Positions 25,349 to 38,064 of a DNA stretch of 51,237 nucleotides are shown here, piece by piece. A program made the position numbers and the translations under genes. The notes below the pieces were generated by a model. It was not told the DNA's origin. It saw only the letters and a list, made by a program, of their open reading frames with translations, and did not search any database. Source of the DNA: Klenkia sp. PcliD-1-E (GTDB lineage Bacteria; Actinomycetota; Actinomycetes; Mycobacteriales; Geodermatophilaceae). The stretch lies in the NCBI RefSeq assembly GCF_024124375.1, contig NZ_JAMXRZ010000013.1, positions 1 through 51,237 of the forward strand. Direction: 5' to 3'. The first letter of the stretch is position 1. Every line of letters starts with the position of its first letter.

Positions 25349-26433
25349 GGGTGATCGCGGCCATGAGCGGCGGGGTGGACTCCGCCGTCGCCGCTGCGCT
25401 CGCCGTCGACGCCGGTCACGACGTCACGGGGGTGCACCTGGCGCTCTCGCAGCACCGGCAGCAGCTGCGCAGCGGGTCCCGGGGGTGCTGCAGCGTCGAG
25501 GACGCCGACGACGCCCGCCGGGTCGCCGCCGAGCTCGGCATCCCGTTCTACGTGTGGGACATGGCCGACCGGTTCGCCTCCGGCGTCGTCGACGACTTCG
25601 TCGCCGAGTACGCCGCCGGCCGGACGCCGAACCCCTGCCTGCGCTGCAACGAGAAGATCAAGTTCGCCGCCGTCCTGGACCGGGCGCAGGCACTGGGCTT
25701 CGACGCGGTCGTCACCGGCCACCACGCCCGGCTGGCCCACGGCGAGCTGCGCCGCTCGGTCGACGCCGCCAAGGACCAGAGCTACGTCCTCGGTGTGCTC
25801 ACCGCCGGGCAGCTGGCGGGGGCGGTCTTCCCGCTGGGCTCGATGACGAAGGAGCGCGTGCGGGCGATCGCCGCCGAGCGCGGATACGCGGTGGCCACCA
25901 AGCCCGACAGCCACGACATCTGCTTCATCCCCGACGGCGACACCCGCGGCTTCCTCGACCACCGGCTGGGCACCGCGCCGGGCCCGGTGGTGGACGCCGG
26001 GAGCGGTGCGGTGGTGGGGGAGCACGCCGGCACCCACGGCTTCACGATCGGCCAGCGCAAGGGGCTGGGCGTCGTGGTGGGCGACCAGCGGCCCCGGTAC
26101 GTGCTGGGGATCGAGCCGGTCAGCCGCACCGTCACCGTCGGGACGGCAGACCTGGCCGGGGTCGACGAGGTCCGCACCGGGGAGCCCACCTGGACCGGGG
26201 CGGCGCCGTCCCTGCCGCTGGACGCGGTGGTGCAGCTGCGCGCGCACGGTGCGGCCGTGCCCTGCACGGTCACTGCGCACGACGACGGCGGGCTGCTGCT
26301 GGCACTGCACGAGGTGCAGCGCGGGGTGGCGCCGGGTCAGTCGGCGGTGCTGTACGAGCCGGACGCCGAGCGCGGGGACAGGGTGCTGGGCCAGGCCGCG
26401 GTCGCCCGCGCCGCCCGTCGTCCACCCGTCTGA
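25345..26433 (+). CDS. mnmA: tRNA-specific 2-thiouridylase
   Basis: 362 aa. Makes 2-thiouridine at wobble U34 of tRNA(Lys/Glu/Gln) using ATP and persulfide sulfur. The PP-loop is [14 protein letters not shown] near the N-terminus; the two catalytic cysteines are in [13 protein letters not shown] and [18 protein letters not shown] and the [10 protein letters not shown] segment of the central domain are present. ATG 25345 overlaps the desulfurase stop (ATGA). Last gene of the ligase-MFS-desulfurase-mnmA run; the next promoter is 220 bp further on. Confidence 0.96.
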   Translation: MRVIAAMSGGVDSAVAAALAVDAGHDVTGVHLALSQHRQQLRSGSRGCCSVEDADDARRVAAELGIPFYVWDMADRFASGVVDDFVAEYAAGRTPNPCLRCNEKIKFAAVLDRAQALGFDAVVTGHHARLAHGELRRSVDAAKDQSYVLGVLTAGQLAGAVFPLGSMTKERVRAIAAERGYAVATKPDSHDICFIPDGDTRGFLDHRLGTAPGPVVDAGSGAVVGEHAGTHGFTIGQRKGLGVVVGDQRPRYVLGIEPVSRTVTVGTADLAGVDEVRTGEPTWTGAAPSLPLDAVVQLRAHGAAVPCTVTAHDDGGLLLALHEVQRGVAPGQSAVLYEPDAERGDRVLGQAAVARAARRPPV

Positions 26434-26778
26434 CCCCGGCGCACTCCCCGCACGGCTGCCCCGCGCCCTCGGACGGGGTTGCGGTCCGGGACGGGCCGCC
26501 CTGGCGCGCACCTACCGGGGCCCTGCGCCGCGGCGCCGGTCACGGTGCCGAACAGGCCGCAGGGGAGCGCGGCCAGCGTGGTGGTGCGCCTGCACACCTG
26601 CTCCCGGCGGTGCGTTTCCGGCCGGTGAACGATCGGCGTCGGTTCTCAGCGGACCCTTGGTTTCGTCACGGGCCCGGGCTAGGTTCGCCGGGGCGAGAAG
26701 GTTCGCCACGCTACTTAGTCATGCTCTGTGACCGTTCCGTCACGCACGGTTCGGCCGGAGCTCATCCATGGAGGACCC
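26434..26778 (+). promoter_or_regulatory. Intergenic region with promoter of the 5'-nucleotidase gene
   Basis: 345 bp without a gene. A good SigA-like promoter is at 26657-26685: TTGGTT, 17 bases, TAGGTT; transcription would start near 26692. The leader then holds a short inverted repeat GTGAC/GTCAC (26728-26743) and a GGAGG site (26770-26774). I see nothing recognisable in 26434-26650. Confidence 0.6.
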
Positions 26779-28986
26779 TTGCGCCGAACGCGCCTCACCC
26801 TTGCCGCTGCCCTGGTGGCCTCGGCTGCCCTCGTCGGGCTCCCGACCATGGCCTCGGCGGCTCCTGCGACACCCCCGCCGGACATCCCGGTCCAGCTGCT
26901 GGGCATGAACGACTTCCACGGCCGGATCTCCGACACGACCGGGTCGGACAGCCAGCTGCTCACCGACCCTGGTCCGGACGGCGCCTACGGCACGGCCGAC
27001 GACGTCACCACCACGGTCGGCGGCTCCGCCAGCGTCGCCACCACCGTGCAGTCGGCCCGAGCCGCGTTCCTCGCGCAGGGCGGTACGCAGGAGGCGTCGC
27101 TGTTCGTCGGCGCCGGTGACCTGATCAGCGCGTCCCCCTTCGACTCGAGCGTCTTCCGCGACGAACCCACCATCGAGGTCCTCAACGCGATGGGCCTGGA
27201 CGTCTCCTCCGTCGGCAACCACGAGTTCGACCGTGGCACCGAGGAACTGCGCCGCATCTCGGCGGCCACCGACGACCAGTACTCCGACGACGTCGAGGCG
27301 TGCCCGGCCACCCTGGGCGGTGAACCCTTCCAGGCCGGCGTCGACGGCTGCTTCCCCGACAGCACGGGTGCGGACTTCCACGGCACGGACTACCCGTACC
27401 TGGCGGCCAACGTCATCGACACCGCCTCCGGCCAGCCGATGCTCCCGCCCTACGAGGTCTTCGACGTCGGCGGCGGCAAGAAGATGGCTCTCATCGGGGT
27501 GGTCACGAAGACCACCCCGACCATCGTCTCGCCGGCGGGCATCACCGACGTCGAGTTCATCGACGAGGCCGAGGCCGTCAACCGGTGGGTGCCGGTGCTG
27601 CAGGCCCAGGGCATCGAGGCCATCGGCGTGCTGATCCACGAAGGCGGCGAGAACGAGGGCGGCGACTCGCTCGACGTCAACGGGTGCGACCAGCTCACGG
27701 GTCCCATCGTCGACATCAACGCCGACGTCAGCCCCGCCGTCGACCTGATCATCAGCGGCCACAGCCACCAGGCCTACAACTGCATGGTCGCAGACCCGGA
27801 CGGCAACCCGCGGCTGCTGACCCAGGCCGGCTTCTACGGCCGGCTGATCTCCGACATCCGCCTGGTCGTCGACGGCACCACCGGTGACGTCGACCGGCTC
27901 TGCGGCATCTACCAGGCCACCAACGTCCCGGTCACCCGCAACGCGCCCGACCCGGACATCGCGGCCATCGTCGGCTACTGGCAGGAGGCATCGGCCGACG
28001 CGGGCGACGTCGTCGAAGGCACCGCCACGGCCGACATCCGCCGCGCCCAGGGCACCGACGCCAACGGCAACCCGGTCGCCGTCCGCGACGGGGAGTCCAG
28101 CCTCGGCAACCTCGTGGCGCAAGCCCAGCTGGAGGCCCTGCAGAGCCCGACCTACGGCGACCCGGTCATCGCCTTCATGAACCCGGGTGGACTGCGGACC
28201 GACATCGCGGCCGGCGACGTGACCTACGCCGACCTCTTCGCCGTGCAGCCGTTCGGCAACACGGTCAACGCGATCACCCTGACCGGTGCCGACATCCGCG
28301 GGATCCTGGAGCAGCAGTTCCAGAACCCCGGTGGGCCGAGGGCCAGCAACCTGCGACTGGGCACGTCGGAGGGCTTCGCCTACTCCTTCGACGTCGCCCA
28401 GCCCTACGGCCAGCGGGTCGACCCGACCACCATCACGCTGAACGGCACGGTCATCGACCCCACCGCCACCTACCGGGTCGTCGCCAACTCGTTCCTGATC
28501 GCCGGCGGTGACAGCTTCACCGCCTTCACCAACGGCACCGACCCGACGACGGGCCCGGTCGACGTGGACACCGCGGTGGCCTACTTCGAGGACAACTCGC
28601 CGGTGGCCCCGCCGGCGGCTGACCACGGCACCCCGGACACCTTCGCGACGGCGCCCGCGCCCGCGCAGGGCCTGGGAGGCAGCACCACCGAGCCCGAGCC
28701 CGTGGGCACCGTCGACGCCACCAGCGGCGCCCTCGGCGTCGCCGGGGCCGGGTTCACCTGCCCGGCCGAGCCGGGCGACGGCGGCGGGAACGGCACGCCC
28801 GGCACGCCCGGCACGCCTGGCACCCAGCCGGTCGCCAACCCCGGCAACGGGATCGGCACCGGTCAGCTGGCCAACACGGGCGCGGCCACCGGGCAGCTGA
28901 CCGCGCTCGGCGTCGGCCTGCTGCTGGCCGGCGGGGTCGCCACCGTGGCGGGCTACCGTCGCGGGCGTGGCGTCACCCAGCGGTAG
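26779..28986 (+). CDS. Secreted 5'-nucleotidase / metallophosphatase with LAxTG sortase signal
   Basis: 735 aa. Hydrolyses nucleotides (and possibly other phosphate esters) outside the cell. After a signal peptide (MRRTRLTL... to MASAAPA) comes the calcineurin-like domain: LLGMNDFHGR, GAGDLISASPF, VGNHEFDRG, SGHSHQAYN. The C-terminal 5'-nucleotidase domain includes SLGNLVAQAQLEA and MNPGGLRTDI. The tail has a Gly-Thr-Pro repeat, then LANTG (697-701), a hydrophobic helix and an Arg-rich end: a wall-sorting signal of the LAxTG class used by class E sortases. TTG 26779 is chosen because GGAGG precedes it and it gives a clean signal peptide; GTG 26728 would add 17 residues and has no binding site. 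The 3' end overlaps the next gene by 20 bp. Confidence 0.92.
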   Translation: MRRTRLTLAAALVASAALVGLPTMASAAPATPPPDIPVQLLGMNDFHGRISDTTGSDSQLLTDPGPDGAYGTADDVTTTVGGSASVATTVQSARAAFLAQGGTQEASLFVGAGDLISASPFDSSVFRDEPTIEVLNAMGLDVSSVGNHEFDRGTEELRRISAATDDQYSDDVEACPATLGGEPFQAGVDGCFPDSTGADFHGTDYPYLAANVIDTASGQPMLPPYEVFDVGGGKKMALIGVVTKTTPTIVSPAGITDVEFIDEAEAVNRWVPVLQAQGIEAIGVLIHEGGENEGGDSLDVNGCDQLTGPIVDINADVSPAVDLIISGHSHQAYNCMVADPDGNPRLLTQAGFYGRLISDIRLVVDGTTGDVDRLCGIYQATNVPVTRNAPDPDIAAIVGYWQEASADAGDVVEGTATADIRRAQGTDANGNPVAVRDGESSLGNLVAQAQLEALQSPTYGDPVIAFMNPGGLRTDIAAGDVTYADLFAVQPFGNTVNAITLTGADIRGILEQQFQNPGGPRASNLRLGTSEGFAYSFDVAQPYGQRVDPTTITLNGTVIDPTATYRVVANSFLIAGGDSFTAFTNGTDPTTGPVDVDTAVAYFEDNSPVAPPAADHGTPDTFATAPAPAQGLGGSTTEPEPVGTVDATSGALGVAGAGFTCPAEPGDGGGNGTPGTPGTPGTQPVANPGNGIGTGQLANTGAATGQLTALGVGLLLAGGVATVAGYRRGRGVTQR
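28792..28818 (+). repeat. Three 9-bp repeats coding Gly-Thr-Pro
   Basis: GGCACGCCC, GGCACGCCC, GGCACGCCT in tandem, in frame in the wall-spanning stalk of the nucleotidase; such repeats can change copy number. Confidence 0.8.
28954..28969 (+). promoter_or_regulatory. Leaderless promoter of the MetE-like gene, inside the nucleotidase 3' end
   Basis: TACCGT at 28954-28959, 7 bases, GTG at 28967. It lies within the last 11 codons of the preceding gene, giving independent expression. Confidence 0.6.
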
Positions 28987-30010
28987 CAGCACCCAGCACG
29001 ACAGCACCACCAGCACCGACGACCCGAGGCCGGTCCCCGCATGGGGGCCGGCCTCGGGCGTCGGGTCGCTGCCCGGCACGGACCCCGCCGAGGCCGTCCG
29101 CCTCGTGGTGGGGGAGCTGCCCGGGTTCGCGCACCTGCCCGAGCTGCCCGCCCGCGGTGCCGGTGCCGACATCACCGGCCGCACCGCCGCCCTCCTCGTC
29201 GACCTCGCGGTCGACCTGACGCCCGCCGGCTGGCGGCTCGTGCCGCGCCCGGGCAGGGACCTGCAGCGGGCGCAGGAGTTCCTCGCCCGCGACCTCGACG
29301 CCCTGCACGACGTCGCCGGCGACTGGACCGGGCCGTTCAAGGTGCAGGCCGCCGGGCCCTGGACGCTGGCCGCCATGCTGGAGCGCACCCGGGGGGACCG
29401 CGCCGTCGTCGACCCCGGCGCCCGCCGCGACCTCGCGCAGTCCCTGGCCGAGGGGCTGCGCGCGCACGTCGCGGAGGTGTCGGCGCGGCTCCCCGGCGCC
29501 GCCGTCGTGGTCCAGGTCGACGAGCCGTCCTTGCCGGCCGTGCTGCAGGGCGCCCTCCCCACCGCCAGCGGGTTCGGCAAGCTGCCGGCCGTCGAGGAAC
29601 CCGTCGCCACCGAGGAGCTCACCCGTTTCCTCGACGTCCTCGACCACCCCGTCGTGGTGCACTGCTGCGCCCGGCAGGTGCCGCTGGCCCTGCTGCGCTC
29701 CGCCGGTGCCGACGCCGTCGGGTTCGACCTCGGCCTGGTCACCGACCTCGACGCGGTGGGCTCCGCGGTCGACGAGGGCACGCACCTGTTCCTGGGCGTC
29801 GTCCCCGGCACCGACGCCGTCCTCCCCGCGCCGAAGGTGACCGCGACCCGGCTGCAGCAGTGGTGGGGACGGCTCGGGTTCCCCGCCGAGCAGCTGCACG
29901 CCGCGGTCACCCTGACCCCGACGTGCGGGCTGGCCGGCGCGAGCCCCGCCCACGCGCGGGCGGCGATGGCGCACGTCCGCGAGGCGGCGAAGTACCTGCT
30001 GCCGGACTGA
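28967..30010 (+). CDS. MetE-like cobalamin-independent methionine synthase core protein
   Basis: 347 aa, corresponding only to the C-terminal catalytic half of MetE (~750 aa). Zinc-site residues are visible: V-H-C-C (His-x-Cys) and TPTCGLAG (third Cys). The Glu ligand region reads GFDLG, so Asp may replace it. The folate-binding N-terminal half is absent. Proteins of this size beside ligA are conserved in actinobacteria (M. tuberculosis Rv3015c), where the function is unknown; methyl transfer to a thiol is the likely chemistry, but the methyl donor and acceptor are not. The first ~25 residues are a polar Ser/Thr tail. GTG 28967 is supported by the leaderless promoter. Confidence 0.82.
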   Translation: MASPSGSSTQHDSTTSTDDPRPVPAWGPASGVGSLPGTDPAEAVRLVVGELPGFAHLPELPARGAGADITGRTAALLVDLAVDLTPAGWRLVPRPGRDLQRAQEFLARDLDALHDVAGDWTGPFKVQAAGPWTLAAMLERTRGDRAVVDPGARRDLAQSLAEGLRAHVAEVSARLPGAAVVVQVDEPSLPAVLQGALPTASGFGKLPAVEEPVATEELTRFLDVLDHPVVVHCCARQVPLALLRSAGADAVGFDLGLVTDLDAVGSAVDEGTHLFLGVVPGTDAVLPAPKVTATRLQQWWGRLGFPAEQLHAAVTLTPTCGLAGASPAHARAAMAHVREAAKYLLPD

Positions 30011-33000
<2,990 letters not shown>

Positions 33001-33121
33001 GGGCACCTCCGCAGGACCGCCGGGTGTCGATCTCCGTCGATCGTGGGCGCCGCCAGCCTGCCGCACGGACCCCCGTCGAGGCCAACCCGCCTCGCGGGCC
33101 GGGGCCGTGGTCCGCCCCACG

Positions 33122-33194
33122 TAGACTCCCAGGGTCGGGGGCCGCAGGCCCCCCGCCGTCCACCGAGCAACCAACAGTGGGGTCCCACCAGCGC
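33122..33194 (+). promoter_or_regulatory. gatC promoter and structured leader
   Basis: TAGACT -10 box at 33122-33127. The ~60-base leader forms a hairpin GGGGGCC/GGCCCCC (33137-33143, 33147-33153) and a 12-bp palindrome GTGGGGTCCCAC (33177-33188) ending 6 bases before ATG 33195. The palindrome holds the only G-rich stretch that could be a ribosome binding site. Confidence 0.45.
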
Positions 33195-33502
33195 ATGAGC
33201 ACGGACGCACACAGCCTGTCCCGAGACGACGTCGCGCACCTGGCGCGGCTGTCCCGGCTCGCCGTCACCGACGAGGAGCTCGACCGCTTCGCCGACCAGC
33301 TCGGCGTGGTGCTCGGCGCGGTCGCCCGCGTCCAGGACGCGCCGACCGACGACGTCACCCCGACCACGCACGCCGTCCCGCTGACCAACGTGCACCGCCC
33401 CGACGTCGTCACCCCCAGCCTGCCCCGCGAGCAGGTGCTCGCCGGCGCCCCCGCCGCCGAGGACGACCGCTTCCGCGTGCCGCGCATCCTGGGGGAGGAG
33501 GC

Positions 33503-33506
<4 letters not shown>
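33195..33506 (+). CDS. gatC: Asp-tRNA(Asn)/Glu-tRNA(Gln) amidotransferase subunit C
   Basis: 103 aa. Small subunit that stabilises GatA-GatB in the GatCAB complex, which amidates misacylated Glu-tRNA(Gln) or Asp-tRNA(Asn). The helical start [22 protein letters not shown] and the C-terminal R-x-D-x-V region with [11 protein letters not shown] are typical. ATG 33195 gives the standard length; in-frame codons upstream lie in the leader. Its stop overlaps gatA as GTGA. Confidence 0.95.
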
Positions 33507-35016
<1,510 letters not shown>

Positions 35017-35020
<4 letters not shown>

Positions 35021-35202
35021 GCACCGCCCTGAAGGCCGCGTGGGGCCTGACCGCCTTCGTCGTCCTCGCCGGCGCCGTGCTGTGGGCGACCACCGGCCGC
35101 GCCGTGTTCGCCGTGTTCATCGTCCTCGGGGTCCTCACCGCCGTCGGTGCCGTGGTCACCGGCCGCGCCGAGGCCCGGGAAGCCAAGAAGGAGCAGAAGT
35201 GA
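35017..35202 (+). CDS. Small two-helix membrane protein between gatA and gatB
   Basis: 61 aa ([16 protein letters not shown]...). Two hydrophobic segments, about residues 8-25 and 28-47, then a charged tail [11 protein letters not shown]. It is joined to both neighbours by 4-bp overlaps: ATGA with gatA and GTGA with gatB, so the ribosome must pass through it to reach gatB. No known family is evident to me. The coupling and codon usage like the neighbours argue that it is a real gene. Confidence 0.8.
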
Positions 35203-36701
35203 GCACCGACCGTCTGCTCGAGTTCGACGACGTCGTCGCCCGGTACGAGCCGGTCTTCGGCCTGGAGACCCACGTCGAGCTGGGCACCGCCTCCAAGATG
35301 TTCTGCGGCTGCGCCACCACCTTCGGCGCCGAGCCCAACACCCAGACCTGCCCGGTCTGCCTGGCCCTGCCCGGTGCGCTGCCGGTGGCCAACGCCGCGG
35401 CCATCGAGGCCACCATCCGGATCGGTCTGGCCCTGGGCTGCCGGATCGCCACCTGGTGCCGGTTCGCGCGGAAGAACTACTTCTACCCCGACATCCCCAA
35501 GGGCTTCCAGACCTCGCAGTACGACGAGCCGCTGTGCACCGCGGGGCACCTGGACGTCGAGGTCGACGGCGAGACCTACCGGGTGGAGATCGAGCGGGTA
35601 CACCTCGAGGAGGACACCGGCAAGAACCTGCACGTCGGCGGGGCCACCGGGCGCATCCACGGGGCCGACCACTCGCTGGTCGACTTCAACCGCGCCGGCA
35701 TCCCGCTGGTGGAGATCGTCACCCGGCCGGTCCCCGGCGTCGGTGCCAAGGCCCCCGAGGTCGCCCGCGCCTACGTCGCCGAGCTGCGCGAGATCCTCCT
35801 GGCGCTGGGCGTGTCCGAGGTCCGCATGGAGCGGGGCAACCTGCGCTGCGACGTCAACACCTCCCTCGCGCCGGTCGGCTCCCTGGAGTGGGGCACCCGC
35901 ACCGAGACCAAGAACGTCAACTCCCTGCGGTCGGTCGAGCGCTCGGTGCGCTACGAGATGCGCCGGCAGGCCGCGCTGCTCGACGACGGCGAGCGGATCC
36001 TGCAGGAGACGCGGCACTTCCACGAGGACACCGGCTCCACCTCGGCCGGGCGGAGCAAGGAGGAGGCCACCGACTACCGGTACTTCCCCGAGCCCGACCT
36101 GGTGCCCATGGCCCCCGACGCCGCGTGGGTCGAGCAGCTGCGCGCCGACCTGCCCGAGCTCCCCGCCGCCCGTCGGGCGCGGCTGCGGGAGGAGTGGGGT
36201 CTGTCCGACACCGAGATGGCCTGGCTGGTCAACGCCGGTGCGCTCGGCCTGGTCAGCGACACCGTCGCCGCCGGCGCCGACCCCGCCGACGCCCGGAAGT
36301 GGTGGCTGGGGGAGCTGTCCCGCCGGGCCAAGGACGCCGGTGTCGAGCTGACCGAGCTCGACGTCACCCCGGCCCAGGTCGCCGAGCTGACCCAGCTCGT
36401 CGCCGAGGGCACCGTCAACGACCAGCTGGCCCGCCAGGTGCTCGACGGCGTGCTGGCCGGCGAGGGCTCCCCGCGGCAGGTCGTCGATTCCCGCGGACTC
36501 GCGGTGATGGGTGACTCCGACGAGCTCGGCGCCGCCGTCGACGCCGCGATCGCCGGTGCGCCCGACGTGGTGGAGAAGGTCCGCGGCGGCAAGACCGCGG
36601 CCCTGGGCGCCCTGGTCGGTGCGGTCATGAAGGAGACCCGCGGCAAGGCCGATGCAGCCACCGTCCGCCGCATGCTCGAGGAGCGGGTGCTCGGCGGGTG
36701 A
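35199..36701 (+). CDS. gatB: Asp-tRNA(Asn)/Glu-tRNA(Gln) amidotransferase subunit B
   Basis: 500 aa. Binds and activates the misacylated tRNA (kinase-like domain) and completes amidation. It has the GLETHVEL start, the zinc-binding cysteines in FCGCATTFG and QTCPVC, the [19 protein letters not shown] stretch (first part), and [15 protein letters not shown]. The C-terminal ~150 residues are the tRNA-binding helical/YqeY-like domains. GTG 35199 overlaps the small gene by GTGA. Last gene of gatC-gatA-orf-gatB; palindromic element B follows. Confidence 0.97.
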   Translation: MSTDRLLEFDDVVARYEPVFGLETHVELGTASKMFCGCATTFGAEPNTQTCPVCLALPGALPVANAAAIEATIRIGLALGCRIATWCRFARKNYFYPDIPKGFQTSQYDEPLCTAGHLDVEVDGETYRVEIERVHLEEDTGKNLHVGGATGRIHGADHSLVDFNRAGIPLVEIVTRPVPGVGAKAPEVARAYVAELREILLALGVSEVRMERGNLRCDVNTSLAPVGSLEWGTRTETKNVNSLRSVERSVRYEMRRQAALLDDGERILQETRHFHEDTGSTSAGRSKEEATDYRYFPEPDLVPMAPDAAWVEQLRADLPELPAARRARLREEWGLSDTEMAWLVNAGALGLVSDTVAAGADPADARKWWLGELSRRAKDAGVELTELDVTPAQVAELTQLVAEGTVNDQLARQVLDGVLAGEGSPRQVVDSRGLAVMGDSDELGAAVDAAIAGAPDVVEKVRGGKTAALGALVGAVMKETRGKADAATVRRMLEERVLGG

Positions 36702-36737
36702 TCCCGGTGCGGGCGGTGCCTGCAGCGGGCTGCCACC

Positions 36738-36831
36738 ACGGTGATCAGGTGACCTGATCACCGTTCCGCCGACCACACGAACGTCGGTGCGGTTGGCCGG
36801 ACAGTGACCAGGTGACCTGATCACTGTCCGG
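36738..36831. repeat. Palindromic intergenic element, copy B
   Basis: Same element as at 14136-14230. Left palindrome 36738-36764 (13-bp perfect arms around G36751), a shared middle with CCGACCACACGAACGTCGGT, and a right palindrome 36797-36831 (17-bp arms, one mismatch). It lies between convergent gatB and the sugar-dehydrogenase gene, again a tail-to-tail gap. Confidence 0.85.
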
Positions 36832-36846
36832 TGCGGGGGCGGGTGC

Positions 36847-37992
36847 CTACAGCGGGCTGGTGGCGTCCGAGGCGGGCGGCTGGATGCGCAGCACCTTGTC
36901 GTCGTCCTCGGCGGGGGAGCCGATCCCGTCGGTGTTGGACGTGGTGATCCACAGCGCGCCCTCGGGATCGACCACCACGGTGCGCAGCCGGCCGTACTCG
37001 TCGGCGAGGAACGGCTCGGGCTCCTCCACCGGCGCGCCGTCCGGGCCGAGGGTGGCGAGCACGACCTGCCGGCCCTCCAGCGCGCCGAGGAAGACGAAGC
37101 TGCCCGACACCGCACAGCCGGCCAGCCCACCGGTCCCGCCGGGCACGCTGAGCACCGGTGGGTTGCTGCCGGGCAGCGCCCGCGGCGCGCCGTAGTCGCC
37201 GCCGGGCACCAGCCGGTTGAACTCGTCGGGACCGGTGGCGGCGTCGTCGGTGGCGTAGACCGAGCCGTCGGGTCCCAGGCACAGCCCCTTCACGTCCGAC
37301 AGGCCCGAGCTGTAGAGCGGGCCGTCGCCCACCGGCTGGCCGAAGACGTCGTAGGCCAGCACCTTGCCGGCCAGCGACGAGCGGTCCTGGGCGAGGTCGG
37401 CGTCGCCGGTGTCCCCGGTGCCCACGTACAGGGTGCCGTCGGGGCCGAAGACCAGCCCGCCGCCGTTGTGGGTCTCGCCGCGCGGGATGCCGGTCACCAC
37501 CGGGTTGGGGGTGCCGCCGAGGGGGAAGCGGACCACCCGGTTGTCGGTGGCGGTGGACAGGTAGGCGTAGAACAGCCCGTCCTGGTCGTAGGTGGGCGAC
37601 AACGCCAGCCCCAGCAGCCCGCCGTCCCCGGTGGTGTCCACGCCGGGCACGACCATCAGCTCGCGGGCGGGGGAGCGGTCGGGGAAGACCTGCAGCAACC
37701 GACCGGTCTCCCGCTCGCCGACCACCCCGGTGCCGTCGGGCAGCAGCACCAGCCCGGTGGGCACGGCCAGGTCGGTGGCCAGCACGTTCGGGTCGCCCTG
37801 CTCCTCCTGCCCGGTGCCCGGCGTCGGGCTGCCCGGGGCCGGCGAGGGCGCGCTGTCGGTCGGCGGGCCGACCTGGGGACCGGGGGCGTCCTGCACCGCG
37901 CGGAACGGGCCGGCCGGGGTGTACCCGCCGCCGCAGCCGGCCAGCAGTGCGCACGCGGCCGCGGCCACCAGCGCGCGGGCTCCCCGGGTCAC
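36847..37992 (-). CDS. PQQ-dependent sugar dehydrogenase-like lipoprotein
   Basis: 381 aa. A lipobox LLAGC at about residues 17-21 is followed by a Pro/Ser/Gly-rich tether and then a glucose/sorbosone dehydrogenase-type beta-propeller: VPTGLVLLPDG, GDGGLLGLALSP, NGGGLVFGPDGTLYVGTGDTG, DEFNRLVPGGDYG. Members oxidise sugars with PQQ in the periplasm or outer surface, but many actinobacterial ones are uncharacterised and PQQ synthesis genes are not in this window, so the cofactor is not established. GTG 37992 is chosen because TACCCT lies 7 bases upstream and it opens into the signal peptide. Confidence 0.85.
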   Translation of the reverse strand: MTRGARALVAAAACALLAGCGGGYTPAGPFRAVQDAPGPQVGPPTDSAPSPAPGSPTPGTGQEEQGDPNVLATDLAVPTGLVLLPDGTGVVGERETGRLLQVFPDRSPARELMVVPGVDTTGDGGLLGLALSPTYDQDGLFYAYLSTATDNRVVRFPLGGTPNPVVTGIPRGETHNGGGLVFGPDGTLYVGTGDTGDADLAQDRSSLAGKVLAYDVFGQPVGDGPLYSSGLSDVKGLCLGPDGSVYATDDAATGPDEFNRLVPGGDYGAPRALPGSNPPVLSVPGGTGGLAGCAVSGSFVFLGALEGRQVVLATLGPDGAPVEEPEPFLADEYGRLRTVVVDPEGALWITTSNTDGIGSPAEDDDKVLRIQPPASDATSPL

Positions 37993-38005
37993 CCCGCCCA
38001 GGGTA
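37990..38005 (-). promoter_or_regulatory. Leaderless promoter of sugar dehydrogenase gene
   Basis: TACCCT at 38005-38000, 7 bases, GTG at 37992. Back to back with the promoter at 38049. Confidence 0.6.
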
Positions 38006-38048
38006 CGCACCGGCGCCCTCCCGGATCGCCGTCGCGAGCCCGCGCGCC

Positions 38049-38064
38049 TAGCGTCGCGACCGTG
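38049..38064 (+). promoter_or_regulatory. Leaderless promoter of 2-hydroxyacid dehydrogenase gene
   Basis: TAGCGT at 38049-38054, 7 bases, GTG at 38062. Confidence 0.6.

Noticed and set aside
26728-26778. GTG 26728 as start of the nucleotidase
   Set aside because: No ribosome binding site, and it would lengthen the n-region of an otherwise ideal signal peptide; TTG 26779 has GGAGG. Not fully excluded.
28792-28818. CRISPR-like short repeats
   Set aside because: The tandem units here and at 32264-32320 are in-frame coding repeats without spacers; no CRISPR array or cas gene is present.
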